Shown here: in pieces, positions 10,790-21,950 of the stretch | Layout: each line of letters opens with the position of its first letter | Numbering within the stretch: the stretch's first letter is position 1 | Source: Arion vulgaris | Taxonomy: Eukaryota > Mollusca > Gastropoda > Stylommatophora > Arionidae | DNA length: 64,000 nt | Direction: 5' to 3' | Assembly: GCA_020796225.1 (NCBI GenBank) | Contig: CM036765.1 | Coordinates: forward strand, 36,298,066-36,362,065 | Program-made: the position numbers and the translations under genes | Notes under the pieces: generated by a model | Seen by the model: only the letters and a program-made list of their open reading frames with translations | The model's database searches: none | Told to the model about the DNA's origin: nothing

Positions 10790-11598
10790 TTTATCTGTTT
10801 ATCATTGTATTCATGTGCTCTATTGTCTGTTTATGACCATCAACATTATACTGATGTTTCTTCAGTTCGTTTATCACCAACAGCATTTTATGCATTCTTT
10901 CGTTTATTTTGTGAATTACCAGAGGCATCTTCTTCTTCACTCTTCGCCCCTAGCGAAGCATAGGTCCGCAACCAAGGCCTTCCAAGCTCGCCTATCCAAG
11001 GCCATCTTTTCCAGATCTCGCCACTCTCTCCCCGTTTTCCTCTATTTGGGGTTCCTCTTCTTCCTCGGGTGGCGAGCTTTGAATTTTCTTGGCTGTGGTT
11101 TCTGTAGCTATCTCGTGTTTTTACGGTGTGGGGTAGCCAGCCCCACGACCAACCTCCTTAATCGCCTCTTACGACATGAATGGCAGGTGACAGTGGTTAT
11201 ATTCTTTACATCCTCAATTTGGGCCCCGGTAACCACCGGGCACTCTTACGACATGTATGGCAGGTGACAGTGGTTATATTCTTTACATCCTCAATTTGGG
11301 CCCCGGTAACCACCCGGGCGCAGAGGCATCTTACTGATTCTTGTCTTTCGTCTATTTATCAACAAAATCCTTTTACTGATCTGTTTGCTCTTTATTGCAA
11401 ACAGTATTTCACTGACATTTTCTTATTTATTTTATCACGAACAGCATTTTATTTGAATTTTCATTTGTCTGTTCATCACGAACATCATTTTATTTGTTTT
11501 CTTTTGTCTGTTTATCCTAACCAACATGTTATTGATGTTTCATATGTCTGTTATCACAAATATAATTTATTGATGTTTTCTTGTCTGTTTATCACCAG
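10790..11598. repeat. Degenerate minisatellite ending at an exon acceptor
   Basis: Imprecise units of about 40-50 bp of the form tttgtctgtttatcaccaac-agcattttattgatgttttc repeat from about 10795 and again at 11340-11598, with an inserted element at 10932-11320. Each unit has a T-rich tract followed by CAG or AAC. The last one supplies the polypyrimidine tract and AG of the exon starting at 11599. Confidence 0.75.
10932..11320 (-). mobile_element. SINE-A-core/LINE-tail chimera, 389 bp, 12-bp TSD
   Basis: The minus strand begins with the SINE-A core (ggttaccggggcccaaatt, cctgccatacatgtcgtaag), present twice at a 77-bp period (11166-11319), and continues through gtggggctggctacccca. It ends in an L6-type LINE tail whose minus frame reads DLEKMALDRRAWKALVADLC, then a GAA run. 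Flanks are cagaggcatctt (10920-10931 and 11321-11332). The LINE-derived 3' end fits the classic SINE design. Confidence 0.85.
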
Positions 11599-11712
11599 CA
11601 GCCCAGACGTCTAAGCTCAGGCTCCGTTACCAGCGATGCTGAAAGCGAGAGTAACGAACCAGCCCCACCCGCCGCTCGTAGAGGACGTCGTTCTGCCATT
11701 TATGAAACTAAG
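11599..11712 (+). CDS. Internal exon 1 of an unidentified gene
   Basis: A 38-codon exon, phase 0 at both ends, with acceptor tttatcaccag|CAG and donor AAG|gtaagg. The peptide starts QPRRLSSGSVTSDAESESNE, has a Pro/Ala stretch (PAPPAA) and ends ARRGRRSAIYETK. RRGRRSA is a strong basophilic kinase (PKA-type) consensus, so phosphorylation is possible but unproven. Low complexity and Ser/acidic content suggest a disordered linker. The acceptor is a NAGNAG (cagcag), so the leading Gln may be alternatively included. The frame continues into the exon at 45978 after a 34,265-bp intron. I do not recognise the protein. The exon call rests on splice-site quality, frame continuity and composition unlike the surrounding repeats. 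Confidence 0.72.
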
Positions 11713-12220
11713 GTAAGGGTTACATAAGAACCTGTCAATGTAATATTCATAAACTATTCAATGGCGTTATGATATTCCAAACTGTTTCTATGGGTGAAAC
11801 TATTGATAGTCAGTCACAGTGCTTCTTTGTTTTTAGTGCACATACAACAGTGCCGCCGTCAGCATGTGTAGCAGAATAGTAGTGTCTACTACCAACAGAT
11901 GAATGTTTAATTCTTATTCAGAGACTAGGGGTTTCTGCAGACGTTTCCCTTGCGTTCTGAATGGCATGGGTTCGACATAGTGTAAGCAGCAATTCTTGAT
12001 TAGAGATCGGGTTTTTATTTTGTTAAGAACACGCATATTACCTTTCGCAGACAAGCTTTATGGAAGGTAGAAAGTTTGAAGATATCTTATTCTGTCATTC
12101 TCTAACAATCAGATCCGTATACTAAAGTTGAAAGCACACAGCTGTAGTATATATTAATCGTGTTTCTTATGTTCCCAGTCATCGTCTGCTTAATCTGTTA
12201 TGAAACGTTTCTGTTTGATG
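11713..12220. other. Start of the 34-kb intron, nothing recognised
   Basis: AT-rich, with no repeat or open frame worth naming apart from the donor gtaagg at 11713. Confidence 0.5.
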
Positions 12221-12224
12221 TGTG

Positions 12225-12312
12225 TGCATGACGTGTGTGTATGACGTGTGTGCATGACGTGTGTGCATGATGCGTGTGCATGACGTGTGTGCATGATGCG
12301 TGTGCATGACGT
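12225..12312. repeat. 13-bp minisatellite
   Basis: About seven units of gtgtgtgcatgac with a gatgc variant. Confidence 0.93.
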
Positions 12313-12394
12313 GTGTGGAGTCAAGTTTCAATTTACTTCTCATGCAACCTCTAAATCTAATTACCTCACATTAAGAAATATGTCATGTGGTTAA

Positions 12395-12560
12395 GAGAAA
12401 TAGAGGACGCCCTAAACAGACCTAGAGACGAAGTCTTCTTGAGGAACTGAAGAATCCTCAACTATCCTGAGAGACCATAAAGACACCAACCAGAGACCGT
12501 GAAAAGTGGCGAACAACTGTTGATGCCCTATGCTTTGCGAGGAGCGCAGAGGAATAAGTC
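12395..12560 (+). pseudogene. L6 LINE 3' end
   Basis: RNRGRPKQT, an in-frame stop where Trp is usual, RRSLLEELK, then TRDREKWRTTVDALCFARSA and a stop. Matches the C-terminus of L6 elements seen at 10932, 44410 and 55310. Confidence 0.7.
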
Positions 12561-12861
12561 AAGACAAGTCATGTAATTAAACTTAACAGTTCAAGATAGA
12601 ATTAAAGTAATTTCGTCTGTCCATTTTTTTTTGCACAGATCTGTCTCTCTAAATTTATTGTTACAAACAGACAAGAGACCATACGTTTCCATTCATCTCT
12701 TCTGTCAATCTACCCACCTCATCAAATATACTTTCAATGTAGTCTAGATATCCCTAAACGTTATCAAATTCCAAGTATTTGCTTCAAAGTGTATCGAATT
12801 CTTACAACCCTCTGCGTTGCGAACCCGTTTGCAGCTGACCTTTGGTACGACGATAGCACCT

Positions 12862-13130
12862 AATCATGCACGAAGATATCACTTAATCAGGTATGAAGAT
12901 GGCACTTAATCAGGTACGAAGATGGCACTAATCAGGTATGAAGATGGCACTTAATCAGATATGAAGATATCACTTAATCAGGTATGAAGATATCACGTAA
13001 TCAGATATGAAGATGGCACTTAATCAGGTATGAAGATGACACTTAATCAGGTATGAAGATGGCACTAATCAGTATGAAGATGGCACTTAATCTGGTATGA
13101 AGATGCACTTAATCAATCACGAATGTACCT
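12862..13130. repeat. 23-bp minisatellite
   Basis: About twelve units of aagatggcacttaatcaggt-atg with a cluster of single-base losses toward 13070-13110. Confidence 0.93.
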
Positions 13131-13139
13131 TTTACGAAA

Positions 13140-13720
13140 TTATCACTTAATTAATTGTGTTTGTACAAATATCCTCATTCAGGTACGAAGATTGTTTGTT
13201 TACTACCTGTGAGATTAATTCTCTATTGAGACGATGCACACCCCCTCTCAACCTGAAAGGTGTCTTTTCTTGAGCTATATTCCAATCGTAGGTGGTGTTA
13301 ATTTATACAGTTTATTTTCTCCTTACCGTCTTCAGCCGCTCTTATTCTATTACCATGTCTGATCAGCCCCTAGTACGTATCTAATTATTGTCTCACAAAT
13401 GTATATATATCAACTTCCAAGTACGTAACTAATTAGTTTAAGAGATATAGCCAGTACTTATTATTAATCTGATACACATATATATATAATCTTTCAATAA
13501 TTTCATTCTCTGGAAATTGATATAGCAGTTTCCAATCCAAATTATACTGATACCATCTCAGAACCGATAAATGGTCTTCTTCTATTGAAGATGTGTTACA
13601 TAGTTGATCTCATGTATTTGCTGTCTCTAGGTAAGGTGGTACAACTGAATTTTCTATTATATTTTCACTTCTTGATACTTTATTCGCACTAACGATAAGG
13701 GATTTTGTATTATTCGACTC
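13140..13720. other. AT-rich intron sequence
   Basis: No coding, RNA or repeat signal recognised beyond short TA runs near 13480. Confidence 0.4.
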
Positions 13721-13724
13721 GTGA

Positions 13725-13865
13725 AGCTCGATAGGATTCGTTGCAGAAGCTATGGAGTTCGTGCTTTGTGCAACACTTCGACAGATGGCGTACCATTTCT
13801 GCCGAAATGGGCGAAACCATATGGGCAAACCCTGTGAAGTGAAGTCAATCCTTCTCCTTGAGATC
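13725..13865 (+). mobile_element. SINE-G, 5'-truncated
   Basis: Carries the SINE-G body (gagttcgtgctttgtgcaac, ggcgtaccatttctgcc, gtgaagtgaagtcaatcctt) found complete at 45664-45895 and 15910-16137; the tRNA head is missing or replaced. Confidence 0.7.
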
Positions 13866-14054
13866 TTGTAGACGTACACGTTCAGTTTATCATCGCATCA
13901 TTTCTTCACAAATCTGTTTCAATGTTTTTCATTATTTTCCGTGTCAAGAAATTAGTTTGCTCACAATGTTTTCAGCATTTAGCATTTTCTCAGACATTAT
14001 ATTTTTATTTCTTATGTTTATTTCGTTCTCTTGATACTATTTTCTATTGTCGCT

Positions 14055-14300
14055 CCCCAGGTGGATGATGGAATTGCTTGTCCACTCATACCGTTATGCG
14101 CAGGGGTGGGAGCTTTAATTTGCGTTCCAGTGACAGATGATTTGCACTTGTTGTATAACATCCGTGTTTATTTAGTGTAGTCTTGAAATTGTCTGTCCAT
14201 CTTTTTCTTGGTCTTCCCTTAGTTCTAGTAACTGATCTGTTTTTATTGTACGCTGTTATTCTTTCGACACGTACACGCAAAATGAGATTGTTTGGTTGTG
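14055..14300 (-). pseudogene. L4 LINE 3' end
   Basis: The minus strand reads RVRVERITAYNKNRS, TKGRPRKRWTDNFKTTLNKH and LKLPPLRITV then stop. The GRPRKRWxDxxKTTLN and WNANx-type tail are typical of non-LTR elements. A second minus-strand copy is at 57785-58090, alignable along nearly its whole length. Confidence 0.75.
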
Positions 14301-14504
14301 AAGGGCATAAAATAATTTTCTTGTAAATATATCAATATGAATGCTTCAATAAATTTCTTAGCTACCCTTGACATTTTCTGAAAACTTATTCTCTGACACC
14401 TACACTAATTCTGCTATTTTATTGATTGTACAATCTTCGTGTCTTGTGACAATTGGTGTTCAACTCACGAGAAGAATTAAATTTTATTTTATTTTTGTTT
14501 ATTT

Positions 14505-15855
14505 CTATTAATGTATATATTGCTCTATTTCTTTGTATGTGAGTTATTGTATATGTTGCTCTATTTCTCTCTGTGTGAGTTATTGTATATTTGCTCTATT
14601 TCTCTGTGTGAGTTATTGTATATGTTGCTCTATTTCTCTCTGTGTGAGTTACTATATATGTTGCTCTATTTCTCTGTATGTGAGTTATTATATATGTTGC
14701 TTTATTTCTCTCTGTGTGAGTTATTGTATATGTTGCTTTATTTCTCTGTGTGTGAGTTATTGTATATGTTGCTTTATTTCTCTCTGTGTTAGTTATTGTA
14801 TATGTTGCTCTATTTCTCTCTGTGTGAGTTACTATATATGTTGCTCTATTTCTCTGTATGTGAGTTATTATATATGTTGCTTTATTTCTCTCTGTGTGAG
14901 TTATTGTATATATTGCTTTATTTCTCTTGTAGTTATTGTATATTTTGCTTATTCTCTCTGTTGATTATTGTATATGTTGCTTTATTTCTCTCTGTGTTGA
15001 GTTATTGTATATGTTGCTCTATTCTCTCTGTGTAGTTATTGTATATGTTGCTCTATTTCTCTGTGAGTTATTATATATATTTGCTCTATTTCTCTCTGTG
15101 TTAGTTATTATATATGTTGCTTATTTCTCTGTGTGAGTTATTGTATATGTTGCTTTATTTCTCTCTGTGTTAGTTATTATATATGTTGCTTTATTTCTCT
15201 CTGTGTGAGTTATTGTATATGTTGCTCTATTTCTCTGTATGTGAGTTATTATATATGTTGCTCTATTTCTCTCTGTGTGAGTTAATGTATATTTTGCTCT
15301 ATTTCTCTGTATGTGAGTTATTATTATGTTGCTTTATTTCTCTCGTAGTGAGTTATTATATATGTTGCTCTATTTCTCTGTATGTGAGTTATTATATATG
15401 TTGCTCTATTTCTCTCTGTGTGAGTTATTGTATATGTTGCTCTTTCTCTCTATGTTAGTTATTGTATATGTTGCTCTATTTCTCTCTGTGTGAGTTACTA
15501 TATATGTTGCTTTATTTCTCTCTGTGTGAGTTATTATATATGTTGCTTTATTTCTCTCTGTGTGAGTTACTATATATGTTGCTTTATTTCTCTGTATGTG
15601 AGTTATTGTATATGTTGCTCTATTTCTCTCTGTGTGAGTTATTGTATATGTTGCTTTATTTCTCTGTATGAGAGTTATTATATATGTTGCTCTATTTCTC
15701 TCTGTGTGAGTTATTGTATATGTTGCTCTTTCTCTTGTAGTTATTGTATATGTTGCTTTATTTATCTGTATGTGAGTTATTGTATATGTTGCTCTATTTC
15801 TCTATGTGTTAGTTATTGAATATGTTGCTCTATTTCTCTGTATGTGAGTTATTTC
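14505..15855. repeat. 34-36-bp minisatellite
   Basis: About 38 units built from gttattgtatatgttgctct and atttctctctgtgtga, with A/G and C/T variants. Some 34-bp variants lack one CT. Units at 14920-15350 have many single-base losses. Unit length divisible by three in most copies produces long Leu/Tyr/Cys open frames that are artefacts. Confidence 0.95.
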
Positions 15856-15909
15856 TAAGTGTTGAGCTCATTTTACAAACCAATGATTTGTTTAAACCGC
15901 TTAACCTAT

Positions 15910-16137
15910 CCTGGACTTTGTGGTCTAGTGGTTAAGCCTTTGCATTGCGTTCCGAAGGCCGTGTATTCGAATCTGGATCTCGCCGTTTTGTTCACGAGTG
16001 CATGTTTTCCAGAGACTCCTAGGATTGTTTCTGGAGCTACGAAGTTCGTGATTTGTGCAATACTCTCCTCAGGTGGCGTGACATTACTGTGGAGAGGGAC
16101 CGAGCGAAATCGGGTAAAACCCGGTGCAATGAAGTGA
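15910..16137 (+). mobile_element. SINE-G, tRNA-headed
   Basis: A-box-like tgtggtctagtggttaag and B-box-like gtattcgaatctgg at 15919-15978, then a body with ccagagactcctaggattg and the aatgaagtgaatcctt end. Other copies are at 45664 (plus), 54508 (minus), 13725 (truncated) and 16600 (interrupted). No TSD is convincing. Confidence 0.82.
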
Positions 16138-16191
16138 ATCCTTCAAACAGAGGCATACGTCATTTGTTGGTTATATGATGAGAAAGGGAGG

Positions 16192-16391
16192 GTTTTTCCT
16201 CATCCAGAAGCACTGAGCTTTCAGCTCTTCGGCTCGGTGCCATGGACATCGTAACCCTTCGGTTCGTGCCACGAACACCGTAAATCTGGAGAACTTGTGA
16301 CTTTTCTGCCAGCCCGTGGAATCGAACCCGCACTCACAGGGAGCTTGTCATCCGCCGTCCAACGCGCTACGAACACTCTGGGCAGGCGGGC
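16192..16391 (-). mobile_element. SINE-F, full length, imperfect TSD
   Basis: The minus strand begins cagagtgttcgtagcgcgtt (A-box region), with B-box gggttcgattcc, then gcaccgagccgaagagctga, and ends in a short A run. Flanks gaaagggagg (16182-16191) and gaaaggaagg (16392-16401) match 9 of 10. Sister copy at 20076-20278. Confidence 0.88.
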
Positions 16392-16599
16392 GAAAGGAAG
16401 GCTTACAATACATTGTGACAGCCGGGAAAATCAATGGAAAACGAAACAGAGGATGACAGAAAGAGAAAATTCAGGACAATCTGGCTTCATGATCCCAAAG
16501 TGTGTTTACATCCGTTAGATAGACTGCATGACACATCATGAACAAATCTGGCCAGCAATGGTGGAATGCGGGAGGGCCATTCAGTCAGGACTGTTTGAT

Positions 16600-17090
16600 T
16601 CTGGACACGACTTTGCTAGCGCAATTCGGCCACGTTTGGTCGGGTGTTTTCCGGTTTCGTGGAGCTACTGAGTTAGTGCTTGAGCAACGCTGTGAGCTAT
16701 GAACGTTACATGGAATGCTTTTTGCTGTGTCAATCATGCGTTTGTTGTGTGTATTCAGAAAATGACAGACAGCGGTTAAGACGAGCAAATTCAATCTGCC
16801 GTATGCAATTATATTGCGAGTGCAGAAAGTTGGGTTTTGTCGTGATTGATGTTCCCTTCGACAAGAATTGCAATTCAAGTGATGAACAGTTTTGTGTTGC
16901 TACATTAGCAACGGCCATATGCATTTATGCGGTGCATGTTTGCTTTTTTGTGGGGGTACAAGGCTGTTTCATCCTGGAATTAGTACAGTTCACACAGGAG
17001 ACATTTCACAGTTGTTAGCATTTGGTGTGATTTTCGTTAGCACAAGAACGGAGCAATTATGGGGTAACCCGTTGCAGTGAAGCTGGAACC
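16600..17090 (+). mobile_element. SINE-G copy split by unrelated DNA
   Basis: 16600-16695 resembles the SINE-G middle (cgtggagctactgagttagt, gtgcttgagcaac) and 17025-17090 resembles its end (caattatggggtaacccgtt, gcagtgaagctgg). The intervening 330 bp, which includes a 112-codon open frame rich in Cys, is not SINE-like and is presumably an insertion. Confidence 0.5.
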
Positions 17091-17324
17091 GTACTTATGA
17101 ATTATGAATTATGTATTTCCCTCTCACATGTGACTACTTCACAATCTACCGACGTTCTACTTGCGTCTTTAGTTGCTATCCAACAAAACAGCCTATGGCA
17201 ATGGTATGCCATCTTGTAGGCTATCGATGTAGCACAGATCCAATTCGAGTGATTAGAACACCAAGGCACAATGTTTAGTTTCTGGTACAATTAATGCTCT
17301 AGTATAATTTCTGATTCCTCTCCA

Positions 17325-18625
17325 CATTTCCACGCACTTGAGGTTCTCCACATTTCCACGCACTTGAGGCTCTCCAGATTTCCACGCACTTGAGGTTCTC
17401 CACATTTCCACGCACTTGAGGCTCTCCAGATTTCCACGCACTTGAGGTTCTCCACATTTCCACGCACTTGAGGCTCTCCAGATTTCCACGCACTTGAGGT
17501 TCTCCACATTTCCACGCACTTGAGGTTCTCCACATTTCCACGCACTTGAGGTTCTCCACATTTCCACGCACTTGAGGCTCTCCAGATTTCCACGCACTTG
17601 AGGTTCTCCACATTTCCACGCACTTGAGGTTCTCCACATTTCCACGCACTTGAGGCTCTCCAGATTTCCACGCACTTGAGGTTCTCCACATTTCCACGCA
17701 CTTGAGGTTCTCCACATTTCCACGCACTTGAGGTTCACATTTAGCACTTGAGGTTCTCCACATTTCCACGCATTGATCTCACATTCCACGCACTTAGTTC
17801 TCAGATTTCCATGCACAGCTTCTCCACATTGTGCACTTGAGGTTCTCCAGATTCCAATTGAGTGTCTCAACATTTCCATGGCACTTAGGTTTCTGCACAT
17901 TTCCTGCATTTCTGAGTTCTCCAATTTCCTGCACTTGAGGTTCTCCACATTTCCATGCACTTGAGGTTCTCCACATTTCCACGCACTTGAGGTTCTCCAC
18001 ATTTCCGTGCACTTGAGGTTCTCCAGATTTCCGTGCACTTGAGGTTCTCCAGATTTCCGCGAACTTGAGGTTCTCCAGATTTCCAGCACTTGAGGTTCTC
18101 ACATTTCCACGCACTTGAGGTTCTCCAGATTTCCTCGCACTTGAGGTTCTCCAGATTTCCTCGACTTGAGGTTCTCCAGATTTCCATGCACTTGAGGTTC
18201 TCCACATTTCCATGCACTTGAGGTTCTCCACATTTCCGTGCACTTGAGGTTCTCCAGATTTCCTGCACTTGAGGTTCTCCACATTTCCCGCACTTGAGGT
18301 TCTCCAATTTCCTGCACTTGAGGTTCTCCAGATTTCCGCACTTGAGGTTCTCCAATTTCCGCAACTTGAGGTTCTCCACATTTCCTCGCACTTGAGGTTC
18401 TCCACATTTCCGCACTTGAGGTTCTCCACATTTCCGTGCGCTTGAGGTTCTCCACATTTCCCGCACTTGAGGTTCTCCAGATTTCCTGCACTTGAGGTTC
18501 TCCAGATTTCCTCGACTTGAGGTTCTCCAATTTCCTCGACTTGAGGTTCTCCACATTTCCTGCACTTGAGGTTCTCCACATTTCTCGCACTTGAGGTTCT
18601 CCACATTTCCGTGCACTTGAGGTTC
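17325..18625. repeat. 26-bp minisatellite
   Basis: About 50 units of cacttgaggttctccacatt-tccacg, with cacatt/cagatt alternation at 17325-17700 and indel-rich units at 17740-18560. Minus-strand open frames of 136-282 codons across it are translations of the array. Confidence 0.96.
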
Positions 18626-18679
18626 ATTGCTACAGATATCAACCACTTGCAATTATCTTTGTTCTAAACCTTCTCACGG

Positions 18680-18855
18680 GTGACTATCCCTCTGTGTGTG
18701 CGGGTTCATTTCCTCGGGATGGCAGAAAAAGCCACAGATTACACAGATTTACGGTGTTCGTGGCACCGAACCGAAGGGTTACGATGTCCATGGCACCGAG
18801 CCGAAGAACTGAAAAGCCCAAGTGCTTCTGGATCGAAAAAGCCTTCTTTTTCCCC
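18680..18855 (+). mobile_element. SINE-F, 5'-truncated
   Basis: Begins in the tRNA-like region (ctgtgtgtgcgggttcattt) and covers acggtgttcgtggcaccgaa to cttctggatcgaaaaagcc. It lies about 55 bp right of the 26-bp array. Confidence 0.8.
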
Positions 18856-18859
18856 AAAT

Positions 18860-20060
18860 TTTTAATTCCTAGTATTTCTAGCTCTACTTCAATATTATCT
18901 CTCCATTATTTTCTTGATCTGCTTCATGGTCTCTTCCCCTTCATTTATTTTGTATAAACAATTTTAGACTCACAGTTCTCTACCAGTCTTCTAATATGCC
19001 ATAGTCATCTTATTCTATTAGCCTTTGTAATGATGATAATTGTTATGATGATATAATTTACATCTTACTATTCGTGACACCATATCAGTATAATACCCAC
19101 CGGCTGATTTTTGTGGTACATCCTAAACGAAAAATCTAAATTTATTTAACTAAACTATGAAGTGTCAGCAAACAGGTTGCGGGTAAAGATTCGAACCGAG
19201 TACATAGCCATCTCTACGCAGAAAATATATTATTCACGTGCACAACTTTAGGGAACAGGTTGAATTCATTCCAATTAGTCAATAATATATGATAACGCAG
19301 AAGACAAGTATAATTATAGTAAAACTTTGAACCTGACATATCTTGACAATTTCTATTCATTATTTCATGTATCTTTACAAATGCAATGACATTATGACAA
19401 TATTGAAAACCGTTGATCACTTGTGTGATTGTTTTGTTTCTAGTTCTTCCTCACTCTTACTTTGGTTTTTTATGACCATAAACAACGAAACCAATTTGAA
19501 TATGTAAATGTGTTACAACCGATAAAAACGCTGTAGAGTACTGGTTAATGCACTTTGTAGACGAGTCGTTCCAGCATTACATTCTGGAGTGGAATTTTTT
19601 TTCCACCACATGACTCTCAGACTAAATTTGGGATACCAAAAAGCATTGGAAAGTAAAGATGGCCTGCGTGATGTTGACCAAATTTGCTTTCTTGTTCCGT
19701 TGTTGAAAGAAATATACGTGCTTAGCCCTCGTTTCCTGCAATATACTTCATAGTATTAAAGCGAGTTATTTACTTTATTTTTGCTGATTATACTTTTTAT
19801 GTTAGACGCTAAGAAGGGTTGTTCATTATGACTGTATTAACTGAGCGATGTATTGAACATTTCAAAATATTGATTTAAGGAAGAAGTTGTCATCACTTTT
19901 AGTAATTCATTATGAAAGTCACAATAATCTAGCAAAGATTAACAATGAAAGTTAACTACATAACGACTGAAACATGGCTAACTATATTTATTACTTGCCA
20001 TTCTGTTCTGAAACAGTTGTATTTGTTATAAATTACGATCAGCGATAACTATGACGAGTT
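18860..20060. other. Intron sequence without recognised features
   Basis: AT-rich. A possible tRNA-like B-box (aagattcgaaccgag) occurs near 19186-19200 on the minus strand sense, suggesting an eroded SINE, but the body is not identifiable. Confidence 0.35.
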
Positions 20061-20075
20061 TGTTGTCTAAGGCAT

Positions 20076-20278
20076 TTTTTTCCCTGATCCAGAAGCACTT
20101 GAGCTTTCAGCTCTTCGACTCGGTGCCATGGACATCGTAACCCTTCGGTTCGGTGCCACGAACACCGTAAATCTGAAGAACCTGTGGCTTTTCTGTCAGC
20201 CCTCGGAATTGAACCCGCATCAGAGGGAGCTTGTCACCCGTCGTCCAACGCGCTACGAACACTCTGGGCAGGCAGGCA
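20076..20278 (-). mobile_element. SINE-F, full length, 11-bp TSD
   Basis: A 203-bp element with perfect 11-bp flanks gtctaaggcat (20065-20075 and 20279-20289). The minus strand has a tRNA-like head (gttcgtagcgcgttggacg; B-box gggttcaattcc) and ends in an A run. It is the best-defined copy of the family. Confidence 0.93.
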
Positions 20279-20579
20279 GTCTAAGGCATATACTAGCCTA
20301 CGTGTCGTCTAGTTTTGTATAACCAATAAATCCGCATAATACAACAAAAAGTATACTTTTATCTACAGTTGAATGATACGTGACTTGCCTAAAAATTTAA
20401 CTTTTACTTTTAACAGTAATAAAATGTAACATAAATAATTTATTAAGAGCAAAGTAAATAATTAACTCTCCATTCACATCGACTTTTAAGTTGAATGTTA
20501 TATTGAATTCAGAAATAAAATAAGAATAACTCAGACGAAATCAACTTTTCAGAAGATGAAAACCATACTATGCAATAAA

Positions 20580-21035
20580 TCCTTGTCAGTGGCGTTGAGG
20601 AAACGAGTAATCCAATGCTATATAGAGCCAATACTTTATATGGCAGTGAGTCATGGACAATGAACAGACAAATGGTAAAACATTGGAAGCCAAACAGAAA
20701 TGTGCTTACTCAGAATAATGTTGAAAGTTACGTGAACAACTAGAGAACCAATGAAAGACTTGTCGAGACAGAGTCATATAGAACTCTAATCAATCGAATT
20801 TTTTTTCGGATATATATTTAGAAGGGACAGTTTAGAACATTTGGTTACAACGGGCAAAATACGGTGGAAGAGAGATATAGGGAGACAAAGGAACACAATT
20901 CCGGACGACTTGAGATCGTGACTCGGTAATGGTTCGGTGATGGAGTTGACAGATTGTACCAGAGACAGACAGATGTGGAGAGACATGATCATCTATCCCA
21001 ACCGGCACGACCATTGATTGATTGATTATATTGGA
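20580..21035 (+). pseudogene. L5 LINE 3' end with GATT tail
   Basis: Fragmented frames give RKRVIQCYIEPILYMAVSHG and, later, SLEHLVTTGKI, RDRQMWRDMI and NRHDH, followed by attgattgattgatta. These correspond to the region from the YGxExW segment to the C-terminus of non-LTR elements. Many stops. Confidence 0.6.
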
Positions 21036-21174
21036 AAGAAGATGAAATTGTATATTACCTTATCTCATAAAGATCGTATTCTTTTATAAATATATAAATC
21101 TATCACGAGACCAGAAGTTGACCAATGAAATCAATTGCATGTTTATTTGATCTCCAGAAAAAAAGTCGTAATTT

Positions 21175-21356
21175 GATATATTACTCAACATAGGTTATCA
21201 TATCATGAAATAATATATTACACCATAGGTTATCATATCGAAATATATATTACTCAACATGGTTATATATCATGAAATAATATATTACTCAACATAGGTT
21301 ATCATATCATGAAATAATATATTACTCAACATAGGTTATCATATCATGAAATAATA
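21175..21356. repeat. 37-bp minisatellite
   Basis: Five units containing aacataggttatcatatcat and gaaataatatatta. Confidence 0.93.
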
Positions 21357-21479
21357 TTTGTCTTCCTTCCAACATGTTGACAATTCTTCAGATTTTGTAC
21401 CTGTTCATTGTAACTTTTTATATTGTAGCTAGTTGATGTCAATCGCATATTGTGTAGTATTTATCACTGTTCCTTGAAT

Positions 21480-21950
21480 ATCATTTGCTTCCTTTGATGT
21501 TCATTTTTTTTGTCTTTTAGTATTTATGTTAATTGATTTCCATCTATGTTATTTAATGACCATCATTGTTATTTTATTGTTCAATGTTTTTTTTCTTTGA
21601 TGTGCGTTGCTGTTCTTAAGTGTTCATGTTTTTCTATGTTCGTTGCTGTTCTTCGTTATCTTTGCATTTTCTTTAATGTTTCATAACCATTCTTTGTTCT
21701 ATTCATCAAAACTTGCATAATCTCAAACAGATTTATGTCAAACAATAACATCACAATTCGACAAGGACTAAAATAAAAAGAAACTATCATATCATCACAA
21801 GATGTATATTTTCTTTCACCCTCTCTCTGTCTCTCTCTCTGTCTCTCTTTGTTTCTCTGCCTTTTTTCTGTCTCTATCTGTGTGTCTCTCTCTGTCTCTG
21901 TGTGTCTCTCCCTGTCTCTGTCTCTCTATGTGTGTCTCTCTCACTATTTC
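21480..21950. repeat. Degenerate GTTCATTG tract and CT-rich microsatellite
   Basis: 21480-21680 has loose repeats of tttgatgttcattg; 21815-21945 is CTCTGT-rich. Nothing else recognised up to 22490. Confidence 0.7.

Noticed and set aside
14511..15819. Hydrophobic Leu/Tyr/Cys open frames resembling membrane proteins
   Set aside because: Translations of the 34-36-bp minisatellite.
15919..15990. tRNA gene
   Set aside because: A- and B-boxes are present but the fold is degraded and the sequence continues into a SINE body found at other loci.
17253..18652. Minus-strand frames of 136-282 codons repeating ENLKC/WRTSSA
   Set aside because: 26-bp array read in three rotating frames (78-bp super-period), not a repeat protein.
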